DNA of 64,000 nt. It comes from Tetrahymena thermophila SB210. Lineage: Eukaryota > Ciliophora > Oligohymenophorea > Hymenostomatida > Tetrahymenidae. The position numbers were made by a program, and so were the translations under genes. The notes under the pieces were generated by a model, which was not told the DNA's origin, searched no databases, and saw only the letters and a program-made list of their open reading frames with translations. This document shows positions 1-12,686 of this stretch, piece after piece (the stretch's first letter is position 1; each line of letters begins with the position of its first letter). The stretch is from NCBI RefSeq assembly GCF_000189635.1, contig NW_002476270.1:186001-250000 (forward strand), in the 5' to 3' direction.

Positions 1-56
1 AAGTTAGATCTTAATTATAAAAAAAGAGTAATCTAATAAGTTGATTAAAGGATTAA

Positions 57-3000
57 ATGAGTAGAGAAAACAGATTTAACAGTAATATAAGTAATTTAGA
101 GGTAGATTAAAGGAAACCTTAGAATGTTTCATAGAGTAGTATATAGTAGCCACTTCAATCTAATTTTAGTTCTTAAAGCTCTTAAATGAATAAATAAGAA
201 CTTATTAATAGTCAGCAAAAAAAGTAGATGTATTCAAAATAATCTAAAAAATAAATCAATCAAGAGAAAGATGACAACACAGATAATTTAAATTTAGTTA
301 TTTAAACATAAGGAGGAGCATCTCTTAAGAATTTATTAGGGTTATAGCATACTTTTAATTAATCTCCTAATTTACCTACAGATTCATAAAATGAAGAGAA
401 TAAGTTTACTTTTGAGAAAGTAGATAATCAAAATAGAGATAAAGTTGATTCTTATCAGTCAGCAACATTTAGAAAAGGAAGTGAATTAATACATAGTTAG
501 ACAAATTAGATAGGTAGTATCACAAGCTTGCAAAATGATTAAAATATTACAAACTCTTAGTAGATCGCTTAACAATTGATAGGTGTAAAATAAAATAATT
601 TTTAAAAAAGCTCAATAGTGTTGAATAGTACTTTTGTTAATTAGAATCAAAGTAGTATTTCATAAAATTAGTCCTAAATTTAGCAGCCAATTCTTTTTTT
701 GAAAGATAAAAATATAACTACAAAATAGTACATGTAAAAAATTAAAGAATGTTTATAAAATGATTATGAGAATAAACTAATAGGGTTGTTTAAGTTTGCA
801 TAACTTTACTCAAACTATCAAAAAGAGGGGTAATTAGCCAATAATGATTTAATTGAAGCAACTATGATTTATGATAACTAATTTTAAATTGCTTAATAAA
901 ATAATTAATAAAATTTAAGCTAGCTTTATTTACATGATTATTAAAAAATGTTTCAATTCTAAAAACAATCCTCTTTAGGGAGAACAGTTTTGAGACAGTG
1001 CTGCATTTACAAAGGATAAATTCGTCAGCCAATTGAAGATAAGAGTAAGTTTTTTTTATTGAATCAATAGTATTTAGTTAAAATGAATCCTAAAATTGAT
1101 TCAAAATTTTATTTAATAATTATAAATTATTGATAAAATAGATTAAAAAAGAAGTAAAAGTCCTATTACTCAGAAGTACAAAGAAAAGGAAATAAATAAA
1201 TTTCAAGCAATTGAAGAAAAAGGGAAAATATACAAAAATACTCTATAATGGAAGGGTGATGCTTAAAAAAAATTTCGTGTTATGTTAAGAGATAATAAAA
1301 ATCATTTATTTGCCGTTTATACTGAGGATTTAGAAGAAGTAAAGATTTTTTCTCTTTCTAGAAATAAAATTTTTCAATTGTTTTTTTAAGGCTATTAAAA
1401 TCAGAGATTATTTTTTGTGCTTAAAGATAGAAGATTAAAATACTTATTCAGATGTTAATCTACGAGGTTTATTTAAAAAAACCACTATATATAGACAGAA
1501 AGATAGATTTATGCATTTTGTAATCGATTAAATTATTCTATTAATCATTTTAGAAAATAATTATTTTTAATTAAATAGTTTTAAGGAAAGCTTAGAAGCT
1601 ATGCATCTTACCTTAAAAATTAACAACTATAATAGTAATAATAACAGTAGCTATAATTATTATTGTAAGAGTAGAAGAAAAAGTAGGAAGAGTAATTAAT
1701 AGTAAATTTAATTATTAAAATAGTATTAATAAATGCTTATAAAATTTTTGTATCTTAGAAGGAAAAAATGGAAATGGATGATATTAAAGACTGCGACATT
1801 GAATTAGATTAGAAAGAATAATCCAATTATTATTAAACAAACTAGTCAAATAGTCCTTTCTAGAGCAATAAATTTAAGAAGGTAAAGAAGAATAATAATG
1901 ATTCCCTGTAAGTAGATAATGGTAATAAAAGCTAGGTTAATATTAGTTAGCTCAGTGATAAGTCTCATCAATCCGTACCAGCTTAAGCTAATATGATTGA
2001 AAGTTAATAATTTATAGACTCACACAGAAATGATATGATTCTAGATGAGGAATCGATTGGTAATAATGGGATGAAAATAAATGAAACTAATAACAACAAT
2101 TCCATAAAATAGAAAGAGAGAAAGCCATCTTTATAAATTCCAGAAATTAGAGATGTATTTTTAAAGAACTAAAGCATATTAAAAGAGTATGAGAACCTTT
2201 AAAAATAATTCGAACTTTAAGATGAAAAAGATTAAGATGATGAAAAAGAATAAAACGAATAAAAATATATATATTAATCTAAGGACTAGTAAAACTAAGC
2301 AAAATGGAATCAAAGAGATTGCAGGAATATTATAGTATTTAGATCAACAAATAATAAAATCTAAGTGGACAAATAATCAGTAAATAATTTATTATTTCTC
2401 AATAGATAATAAGTTTCCATTATTTTATAACAAACAGGTTAACTTATTCTTTAATAAAATCCATTTTTTGAGAGAGTACGATAAAATATTAAAATCCGCA
2501 TTTAGAGAACAGTTAAAGATGAGAATTAGAAACAGGGCAGAGAATGAAATATTTGATATCAAAAAGAAAATAGAGCAAGAAAAAGAAAAGGCTGATATAT
2601 TTGTTGACATATTTTTGACATTTTAAGAGTTAAAATTTGAGTTTAAAAGTAAAATAAATGATCACATTAACTATTTTTTTAAATTTTTTTTAATTTATTA
2701 TGTAGATGAAGAAAAAAATGATCAGAGTATGGTCTTTAAACCTAAATTAACATTGTAAATTATGAAAATGATTGATTTAGATCCTAGATAAAAGTAGATA
2801 TTAAATGATTAGGGAGATACAAAACCTAAAATGCAGTTTATATTTTTTGGAGATTAAAACAATAAAAAAAATGTTGCTGAACTAAAGGCTAGAGTGTTTT
2901 CTAAATAAGGTAACTTCAAAGAGTTTGAGCTTTATGGTGATAATAAAGTTGCTGACATAAGGAATGTAAAGCTTATAGCAATAAAGAAGAATGAGATGAA

Positions 3001-6000
3001 AATACAAATTATTGACGAAATTACTGGTTCTTTGATTGCAAAAAATTCAATAAAAATGGAAAAAATACTTAGCAAAAACGATTTCATGAGTTCTCAGATA
3101 ACTATTGAACCTGTTTAATCTCTATGCGATAAATTAGCTATATAGGTAAGTTTGCAGTCTTTAACTGTAGAACAGAAGAATGGCATTTAATTCTAAGACA
3201 ATAAATTAGGAGATAATAGTTTCTCATAAAAAAACAACCAAAATGAATATTAAGATGTTAAAGAAATGAGAATAGAAACCCTAAGCCAATACATAGAAAG
3301 TATTTTGGCAAAATAAAATTATATTTTGGATAATTTTTACTAATGCAGAATATTCTTAGAACCCTTTTCTCCAAGCTAATTTAAAATTGTTTTAGAACTC
3401 ATTTCTGAGTTGAAAATAGATACTACACCTCTTTAGCTTAGCCTTAGAAAACAAAGTCATAAACTTGAATGCTACAGGTAGGTGAGGGCTATATTATTTA
3501 AACACTACTTAGAATAGCAATCCTATCATTAATCTATTTTAGTTAAGAATCTAAATTGTTGGAATAATTTATATGATAAGATTGTTGCTTAGGCAGAGTA
3601 AATTTTATTTTTTTAATTTATAAAATAATAAATAATTTTTTTAATGTTCATAGCGTTATAGAGTATGGTAATAACTAAAGAATAGACAACAATTACTTGG
3701 ATACAAGTGATAATTTTATACTAAGAGATGCATGTGATGAAATTAAAAAATATGATTTTGATGCTGGTAATGATTATATTTAACAAATGCAATCAGGGAG
3801 AGATAGTGTTTCGTCTTAAGATGATATTTTTAGCAATAGAAGAATAGTAACTTCAGTTTTTTATAAAAGAGATTTGTGGGAGCAGGATACCTCATAGCAG
3901 GAGTTTTACTAAGAAATGCTCAAACATACAGAAAAGGGAATACCTAACTCTCTTAGATAGACTCTGTGGCTAGAAATAGGGAAATCAAGCAAATACACTC
4001 ATATGATTAATAGACTTTTACTTTCTCTTGATAAAGGCTAAGTTATAAATAGCTCATTAAGTGAGGTTTATTAAAATTTACTCAAAAAAGCATATTAATT
4101 TTAATCAAGCTCAACTGGCTAAAGTTTTATATCAGAAATTTAAGATATGCAAGCTGATATTTATTGGTATAAAGAACATATTTTATTTATTGATGACCAA
4201 ATGCTAATAAGTTTAACAAATATATTCTATGCATACTGCCACTATGTTTATCTCCAAAATAGCAGGACTATTTATTCAAAGTATCTCATCCCATTTGCAG
4301 CCAGAGCCTTAGATTATTTTAAAAGTGAAAGCAAGGAAAGCGATGATTCTATTGAAGAAAATGCATTCTGGCTTGTTGTATGCTTTACAAACAATTTTGC
4401 AAAAAGATATTATAATACTTAGCTTATGATTGAGGCAGCTCAGTAAATTATGTAGGAATAGCTGCTAGAATAATCCTCTAAGCAAAATAATAATGCTCTA
4501 AAAACTGAAGTAATAAGTAAGTAACTAGTCTAATCTCAAATATCTATGCTTCCAGCTAATAATCCTACAAATAATCATCAAAAAATATAGACTAAATTAA
4601 ATTACATCCCAGATGATATTAGACTTGACATGCTGATCTTTGAATTTTATTTTAAAGAAAAAAATTAAAAGTTGTATAACTTTTTAACAAATGTTAGCTT
4701 TGGTATTGGATTATTTTTTGCAGAAAAAATGCTCAGCTATTTTTCAGATTTATTCAACCATGAATTATTATTTAGAATTTGGGATTACTTATTTGTAGAG
4801 GGAAGTTCTAAGAATACCTTAAAAGCTACCTATTTTGGAATTGCAGTCATGATTCACTTCTTAGATAAAAATTCGAAGAGTATTGTTTCTAAATGTAAAT
4901 CTAAAAAGGATACCTTACTCTATATATAATTAGCAGCTAGATTTGAATTCGATTGTGATAATTTTATTTCGGAAGCTGTTAAGCTGTATAAAAATATTAT
5001 AGATAAGGATCCAGTTAGATTTCCAAAAAATTAATAACAGCAGTAAAGTACATAAAATCCAGCAGTAGCATTAGCAAAGACAACAAAGTTAATATTTCAT
5101 CAAATTATTAGTGTGTCAAATAAAATATTTAATTAAACTCTATAAAACTACTTAGAAACAGTTGATCAAGCATACAAATAGCTTGATATGCAAAGATATT
5201 TAAATTAGCTCATGTTTGTATAAACTTTGGTTCAGTTTAAAGATACCAAAAAGATAGATTTAAAAAAACTAAAAAAAGTTATTGAAAAGGACATTTTTTA
5301 TAAGCATCATAGCTCAGATGTTATTACTTTATTTGAACACTCAAGAAATTAAAGTTAGATTGGAAACGAGTTATCTGTATCAAATATTAGGTCAAGAAGT
5401 ACCAGTTAGATTAGTGTAAGTTCCTAAACTCGTAATTAGCAACAAGGTGGTTTACAATTAGAAACTATAAAGCCAATTTACAACATATACTCTAAATAAC
5501 CTGAGATTTCAAAAATATTTATTTATATCCATTAAATTCAAATTTTAGAAGACTATAATGAACTTAATGTAGAAGTTAAATTTGAAAATCAAAAAAGTGT
5601 GCATTTAGTTAAAAGGCTCTCAGCTACATAAATAATTGAGTGTTTTGATCGCTCAAAAGATTACATATAAAAAGTGAATGAATAAAAAGCAATAACAATA
5701 ACAGTTTATCGATTTTAGGACAATACAGTAATACCTGTGAAGTAAACTAAAATTTATTTTAGTAACTACTAACCTGACGTAATCACTAAAGATTACACAA
5801 TTATGTATGAGTATGAAAACGTAGATGATTATTTTTTAAACAGTAATTCTTAATATGAGAATGATAAAAATCAAGCAAACAATTAATCATATAATGGAAG
5901 AATAGATAATGTAAAAGAACAAGGAAGACCTTTATATAATTATGACTCAGGTGTGGAATTTACGATTTTGTTAGCTACACCTCACGGCATGGGAGAGTCT

Positions 6001-8659
6001 AAAGCTTACTAAAATATTTTATATCTAAAAAGGATTCAAGCAACCAATAATATTTCTCTCACAGGGAACTCTATAAATATATAAAATATTTCAAGCTATT
6101 TGATTGATAAATACAACTATGTACCTGAAGTTTTTCATGTGAGAAAGAATTAACAAGCAGAAAGCAAGCTTAAGTAATTTAATTAAATAAAATCTGAAAA
6201 TTTTGTTGAAATAATATAAAATAAATCGTTAAATACGATAAAAAATATGTGGAAATAAAAAACTACATTGAGCTTAGAAGAATTTAAAGAATTTGTGAGC
6301 AAAACAGACCTAATAGATTGGAATGATCTAAATATAAATGAGATAAAAAACCACTTTTCATATGAAGGAAAAATATGCTTATTTGACTTTTTGCTAGTAT
6401 GTATTCTATTAGTTGAAGGTAGATACCTTGAAAAAGTAGATGTACTACGTAAATTATTCAAGTACTCAGCTCCGGTCTAAGTTTGTGAAGAAAGAGAGAG
6501 ATTGAATGAAAACGACAATCCATTTATCTACACAAGCATAATTAATGAACTTTATTGCAAGAATATTCTCTTTTTACCTTTGAATATACATTTTCATTCT
6601 CTAAAACTGAAAAACCTACCTCATATTGAAAAAGCAAAGTATTTTTTAGAAAATTAGTCAGTTTAATCTTAAGGTGATAACCAAAGCTCTTAAAAATAGC
6701 TTGGTGCTAATTAAAGTTAGTAAAATCAGCCAATAAACGAAGCTCAAACCTAATCTCGAATAAATAAGACAGTTGACATAACAATTTTTATGTAATCATT
6801 TTGCGCTTAGTAATCATTATTTAAAGGAACATTTGACATTTTTATTGACTCACCTGAATTTGCAGATGCTCTAAAATAGTATTTAAAAGAGGAGTACAAA
6901 GTAGATAATCCTACTGGCAAACTTTAAGCATTTTATTGGGTAATAATTACTTTAACCTTAAAAATATAATGAAATATAAATTTTTTTGAATATAAATTAA
7001 TGAATAGACAAAAGGATAGTTAAGATAGCTTCAAGCATAATACACTTATCAAACATTAGGACTAGTCCTCAATTATGTTAAATAACAGAAAACAAAGCTA
7101 AGCAAAAATAATTCCATTTTGAAAGCAATATAAAATGAATAGGATGTTAAAAATTAAATTAAATAGTAATCAGAAAACATTTAAATTTAATCAGTGTACA
7201 AGTTGCTTTAATTTAATGATACTTTAGTAAATCTAAACTATGATAACTACGAAATGGAAGAATAAGAGGTTAATAACACATTTTTTTCTTTACCTTTGCT
7301 ATCTTACTTTAATTCTCTGCAAAACTCTGTGTATAATCACTCTAGACCTAATAGAAAAAACAACTCTTAAGATAGATTTACAAAATAATTTAATTTATAA
7401 ATTTCCGTAGATAATGTAAATAAATGTTCATTTAGACTAATTGCATCTTAGAAAAAATAAGAATCGTAAATTAATTAATTAATTAAGTCATTTATATTTT
7501 TTATTTCAAATTTTAATTTAAAATAAAAAGTCAGTCCATTTAAGAAGAAGTTAGCTATTTCAACAAATAATTTAGGACTATATTAGAAGATTGGAACATA
7601 ATAAAAAATTTAAAGAATTTACCTTAATAAAATAATGTTAAGCTAGATAAGTTAGATATGAGTATAGACCACATCCCACTTTATTATAAAATTAAAGATT
7701 TAGCTAAACTACTTACTTATCGTTTAATGGAGAGCTGTATCAATAAAGTTGAGGAATATTTTTCATATAATTAAGGTGTAAGCTAATGGATTTCATTCTT
7801 TCACTAGATAAAATCAATAGATATGTTAGCAAATTTGGAAGGAGTTTACTATTAAATAAATACAAACAGAAATAACAAATTAGACCCAAATTTGGATTTA
7901 GAGCAAAATCTTATTTAAGTTTTAAATTTATATAATAAAACAGATAGAGACTAGTAAACAAATTTAAATGATTTGAAACACGATTTAATATTGAATTTTA
8001 GCTCATCAGAAAGTCATCAAAGTGATGATGACGTTTCTAAATTTGAATAGCCCTTACAGTATGCTATTTACAACTTTAAAGATGGTGGAAAGCTATGGAT
8101 GCCTTGCAAAATAGAAGGATATGTTAAAAAATAAAAAAAATTCTAAGTGAAATTTTTTGACTTCCCAGAGCGTACTTATCTAAGAGAAGAGGAGGAAATT
8201 GCAGTTGATTAAGATATATAAATTTTGAATATTACAGATGTAATTTAATTAATTAATTAATATATTTAACAAAATATTTTACTTATTTTTTTTAATTAAT
8301 AAATAAAGGAAGAATATTATCAAAATGAATAAAATAATCACAATTTATATAATGATAATTCTGTAAATTTGACATTAGAAACACAGCATTGGGATTAAAG
8401 CTAATTTGGATTGGCTAATACAAGAATTAATTCAAGTCAAATAAATGTAATGAATACAAGTAATAATTTTAATTAGGACTACAGCAGATATAAAAACACA
8501 TAGTTTACACAGGATGCATAATCTTATTACTAACCAACACAAGAAGATATATACCAAAAAGATTTGTATGAATTTTAAAATTAAAAAACATAGGAAAATT
8601 TTTAAACTGAATTTGAATCACCAATAAAAAGTCAACAATACCAAAAATAATTTTACTGA
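57..8659 (+). CDS. Very large TBC-domain (Rab-GAP-like) protein, about 2,700 aa
   Basis: Spliced gene; introns read at 1045-1141, 3598-3653, 6940-7007, 7466-7530 and 8240-8308, plus one near 2336-2413 whose exact ends I could not fix. The start at 57 follows an in-frame TGA at 42; an upstream exon is possible. The N-terminal third is Gln-rich with a PH/GRAM-like patch around residues 380-450. The TBC domain starts near residue 1215 (GIPNSLRQTLWLEI, the G-x-P-x-x-x-R-x-x-x-W motif), includes RIWDYLFVEG and ends near 1590. An EF-hand-like helical region follows (DNA about 6270-6470), then a Tudor-like patch (GGKLWMPCKIEGYVKK) near the C-terminus. The overall order recalls TBC1D8/9 proteins, which pair GRAM, TBC and EF-hand regions. 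TBC proteins normally stimulate GTP hydrolysis by Rab GTPases, but both catalytic fingers look substituted here, so GAP activity is doubtful. TBC identity is confident; flanking domains are tentative. Confidence 0.8.
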
Positions 8660-9422
8660 ATTTGTTAGTTAAAAAGTTAATTTATTTTAGGGTTATTTAA
8701 AACTCAATTTAATTATAATAAATAAAACACAAAGGATCTCTAATAAATTAAAGGAATATTTTAAAGTAATCTTATAAGAATAACTTATGAATATATATAT
8801 ATTTAATTGTAAATAAATTACTCTATCATCTTTATAAAAAAACCTAAATTATAACTTTTACTAATTTATTTTTTTTAGAAATTGCTTTTTTAAAAATGTA
8901 AATTTTAAATAAATATTTTTTTTATTTTCTAAAATACTTTTATTTATTTTAAATTTGTTTAATGAAAGATTAATATCAATCATACTTTTAAATGAATGAT
9001 AGATTTAAAAGTAAAATTTTTTGTAAAATTAAATAAATTCATCTCCTAAAATTTTCAAAAATGGAAATATTAAATTTTATTGGTATAAATTTTAATATTA
9101 AGGATTATTTTTAACTGATGAATATAATTAGTTCTAAATACTTAAAAGCATAATAATAAATTAGTATCAAAAAATTTTAATATGCTTTGTTGATTACAAT
9201 TAACACGAAGAATTTACCTCAAAAGAGATTTTTTCACATAATTTAATCATTACTAAATGACCTTTTAGCTAAATATTTAATTTTTTGCAGAAAATTATTT
9301 AATAATAAAAAGTTTTTTTATACCTTATTGATTGATAATAACAAGAAATTAAAAGCAAATTGTAAGAATTTTAAATAGGAATTAGAAATATTCTATAAAT
9401 TAAGTAAATAAAAGTAGTAATT
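8660..9422. other. Intergenic, nothing recognised
   Basis: A/T-rich spacer between two plus-strand genes with short A and T runs and a brief TA run near 8788. No coding frame, RNA gene or repeat stands out. It must contain the 3' end of the TBC gene and the promoter of the next gene, but no specific signal is recognisable. Confidence 0.6.
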
Positions 9423-11498
9423 ATGAAGATTCCTTCATCGAAAAAGCTATAATTAAAAAGCCTCTTGCTTGTTTTAAGTCTAATCATTTTATTTTGTTAA
9501 AATGCACTTGGATTAACAGCAAAGCTGAGTTAAATATCCCCTACATACTTATAATTAACCACGGATAATGATATGATAATTAGCTCCTAATACTAATTAG
9601 CAAATATTTTTTCAATTACTATCGATAGCATCAGCCCAAGTAGCTACACATACACTTTTAATTTAAAAAATCCTACTACTATAGAAATTAACATAGTATA
9701 CTCATAAAGTTTTATTTATAGATACCTTAATTTATAGGTGACTCAACCTAAAGCAATTACAGATTAAAGTGGAGCTAATCTTGATTAAAATAGTTATAGC
9801 ACATAAATATAAATGGTTATAATCTATTCAAGTGCAGAGAAGACTATTCAAGACATAATACCTTATATTGTGTGGGGATTTTTTGGAATCTTTGTTTGCA
9901 TAACAATTAGTTTTCTTTTTATGAAAGTAGACACAGTAAGCATTTGGAATATTTTAGAATTCTTTCAAATATGTGGAGTTTTGAATTACTTAAACATAGT
10001 CAAAGCATAATAACTAATTATTTATCTCAGTGAGCTGAATAAAAGCAATTTTTTCTTTATCCCTACTTGGTTTTATCAGTTGCTCTAGCAAATTAATAAG
10101 TCTATATCAACTAATAGCTCTAGCGTTTTTATCACTAATAATTCAATTGATGCACCTTCTTCAACAAGCTTTATAAGAACTACAGGAAATGCCTTATTTA
10201 TTGTCTTTATATACACATTCCTTACTTTGATATGCTCGTTTAAACCTTGTTTAGTTTTTTAGAAAATTTTTAACACTCGCTCTCTTTATAGAATTGTAGA
10301 TATTCTTTTGATTCATTTTGTATTTGCTAGTGTCATTAATTTGAGATACTGTTCTTTTAGCAGTGGTTATAACATTAGTGACTTTGCTTCATCAATTGTT
10401 TGCCTTATAGCTTTTTTTTTATACTCAACAATAATACCCTGCTCTAAAGTTAATAACATAGATGTTATTATGTTAGACAAAGAGGTAATAGAGAGAAATA
10501 AGCATTTCATTAATAAAGCTAGAGTAGAGTACTTTTTTAGCAGAAACTTCTTTTCATTTCGTACAATTTTTAGAAGTCTCTTAGTTATAGGACTTGCTTT
10601 AGGAACATTAAGCAAAACTGCAGCAGGAATAATCACATTTGGTTCATTATTTTATTGGATTATTGTTATCATTTTAAGTTTAAGATAAAGTTTATATGAT
10701 GATAAAATATTAAATGCTATCTAACTAATAAATACTATCTCTCTTACAGTTCTTTTAATATTGTTTATAATTTTATGGAGTTTTGAGCAGTTCTATGCCT
10801 TGGTATCACGCTCAAGCAGCAATCAGATTGATAGCTCTTATATTTCAATAAATCACTATCTAAGTTGGTCTATAATCTGTCTAATAGTAATTGCAAAAAT
10901 ATCCTACATAGTATAGTTAGTATTCTATCTAATATAAACTCGAAATATAAAGCTGCAGACTCTCTTGAAAACTTAAAATACAGAAGATTCTTAGGTGAAA
11001 GAGCAAAGTTAATTACAAGAATAATTAGTAAACTATAATGATAAATCTATTGTTTAAGATTCTCAGTAAAATAATAGTTTTGTTTATGGAAAAAAGCAGA
11101 TGTTTTAAACATAAATAGAGTAGAAAAATATCGAATTATCAACAACATAGCCAATTTAATAGCAAAATATAAATGAATTAAATACTGTGTAATCTTAATT
11201 ATTTGATTCACCTTAAAAGCTTGTTAATTAAACAGCATTAAATAATACAAATACTTCTTAATTTTATAATAACGGCTCATCACTTAATAAATCATAGCCA
11301 AATTAAGTTTAGTTTCAAGCTTAAATTTCATTTAATAATTAAAGCATGTAGCAGTAGCCTTCAGATTTTATGTTTTCTTCTCATAAGAATGACAATATAC
11401 TAAATAACTAGTAAGAGTAGGAGCATAACCAAAACATAAGATTTACTAATAAAACATCTACTTTTTCTGCTGAAAACAATGAAAGAAACTAATTATGA
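9423..11498 (+). CDS. Polytopic membrane protein with signal peptide and Gln/Asn-rich tail, 691 aa
   Basis: Single exon, TGA stop at 11496. The N-terminus is a signal peptide: basic start MKIPSSKKL, then a hydrophobic run LLVLSLIILF. An extracellular or luminal segment of about 110 residues with Thr/Ser-rich beta-like sequence follows, then about seven or eight hydrophobic segments between DNA 9850 and 10940, for example YIVWGFFGIFVCITISFLF and LTVLLILFIILWSFEQF. The last 180 residues are Gln/Asn/Ser-rich, lack hydrophobic segments and should face the cytosol. The domain order resembles large lineage-specific ciliate families with an extracellular N-part and a multi-pass C-part, some of them receptor-like, but I recognise no family motif and give no function. 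The next start codon (11798) is 300 bp downstream on the same strand. Confidence 0.85.
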
Positions 11499-11797
11499 AT
11501 TAATATATTTTGTCCAAAATATTTCAATAAAATTTATATTATATTTAATTATTTTTCTTTTAAATGTTTGAGTAAATTAAAATATTTGATTTGAGTTAAT
11601 TAATTTTATAAAATATTAAAATTAATTTAATTCTATAATAATCTAATTAGGCTATGCTTACTATTAATATTTAATCTTTAGTGGTTTTGATGTGAAAGTA
11701 AGTTTATGTTTGCTTAACAAAGTTTGTAAAATTATCTAAATAAACAATAATTAATTTATTAATTATACATAAAAAAATTTTTTTAAAGATTGGAAAA

Positions 11798-12193
11798 ATG
11801 TTAAAGAGAGTATTTTATGCTTTAACACTTAGTTTATTGTTTTTAAACTTAGCAGACTCAAAAAAAGAGACCCTTTATGTAGCTTAGCCATATCACCTTT
11901 ACAAACTTTGTGTAAAATAAAAATGCGAAAAGCTTTTTTGTTTGATTAGTGATAATAATTGCTAAAGAGAGATAAGAAAATCAGAAAAGTGTAAAGAATC
12001 TAATATGAATTGCTAAGGATTTTTTGAATGGGAAATGGAGAGAAGTGACGATGATACTACTCCAGTCCCAACCTCTCTCAGACTATGTTTCTAACTTTGT
12101 CCAGCTGATAGATTCGAAAGCGAAAACTTCTATGAAATAGAATAATGTATGTATGGATGTGCATTTTAAGAGATATAAAGAGGGGATTTATGA
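11798..12193 (+). CDS. Small secreted cysteine-rich protein, 131 aa
   Basis: Intronless. MLKRVFYALTLSLLFLNLAD is a clear signal peptide. The mature part of about 110 residues carries ten cysteines, several in K-C, N-C and L-C contexts (LCVKQKC, NCQREIRK, LCPADRF, QCMYGCAF), which suggests five disulfides in a small extracellular or vesicle-lumen domain. The even number of Cys and the lack of other hydrophobic segments argue for a soluble secreted protein. It is much shorter than typical ciliate surface antigens and lacks their CxxC repeats. I recognise no family. Candidate roles such as granule content, protease inhibitor or pheromone-like factor are guesses; only secretion is supported by the sequence. 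Confidence 0.75.
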
Positions 12194-12686
12194 ATAAAAT
12201 ATTTATTTAAATCATTTATGATAAGATTATTTTATTTATTTACTTCATTTTTAGATAGCAGTATTAATTTCTTAAAATAAATTTAAAATAATTTACTTTT
12301 TGCTAAAATAAAAATAATAAAAAAAGGACTTAAATGAGTGATTTTCACTTTTTAATATTTATTTTAAAAATTAAAAATATATTTTAAATATACTAGATTA
12401 TTTTGATTTATTTATTGATAAACACTGTAAAAAAATAATTTTATAATAAAGTTACGTTGGTTGATTTTGATACTTAATAATTAATTATTTTTTTGCGGGC
12501 AATAAATTTAAATTATGAAATTAAATTATTTTGAATCATTTAATCAAATTTTTGACAAAATAGAACTACTCTAAAATTTGTAATAAACGAATATTTTGCA
12601 AACCTGAAAGATTTAATATTTCAAAATATTATAATAAGAAAGCATTCTTTATTTAAAATAATATACATTCATATAAATAATAAATA
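12194..12686. other. Intergenic, nothing recognised
   Basis: A/T-rich spacer between the small secreted protein and the kinesin-14 gene. No coding frame, repeat or RNA gene seen. Confidence 0.6.
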
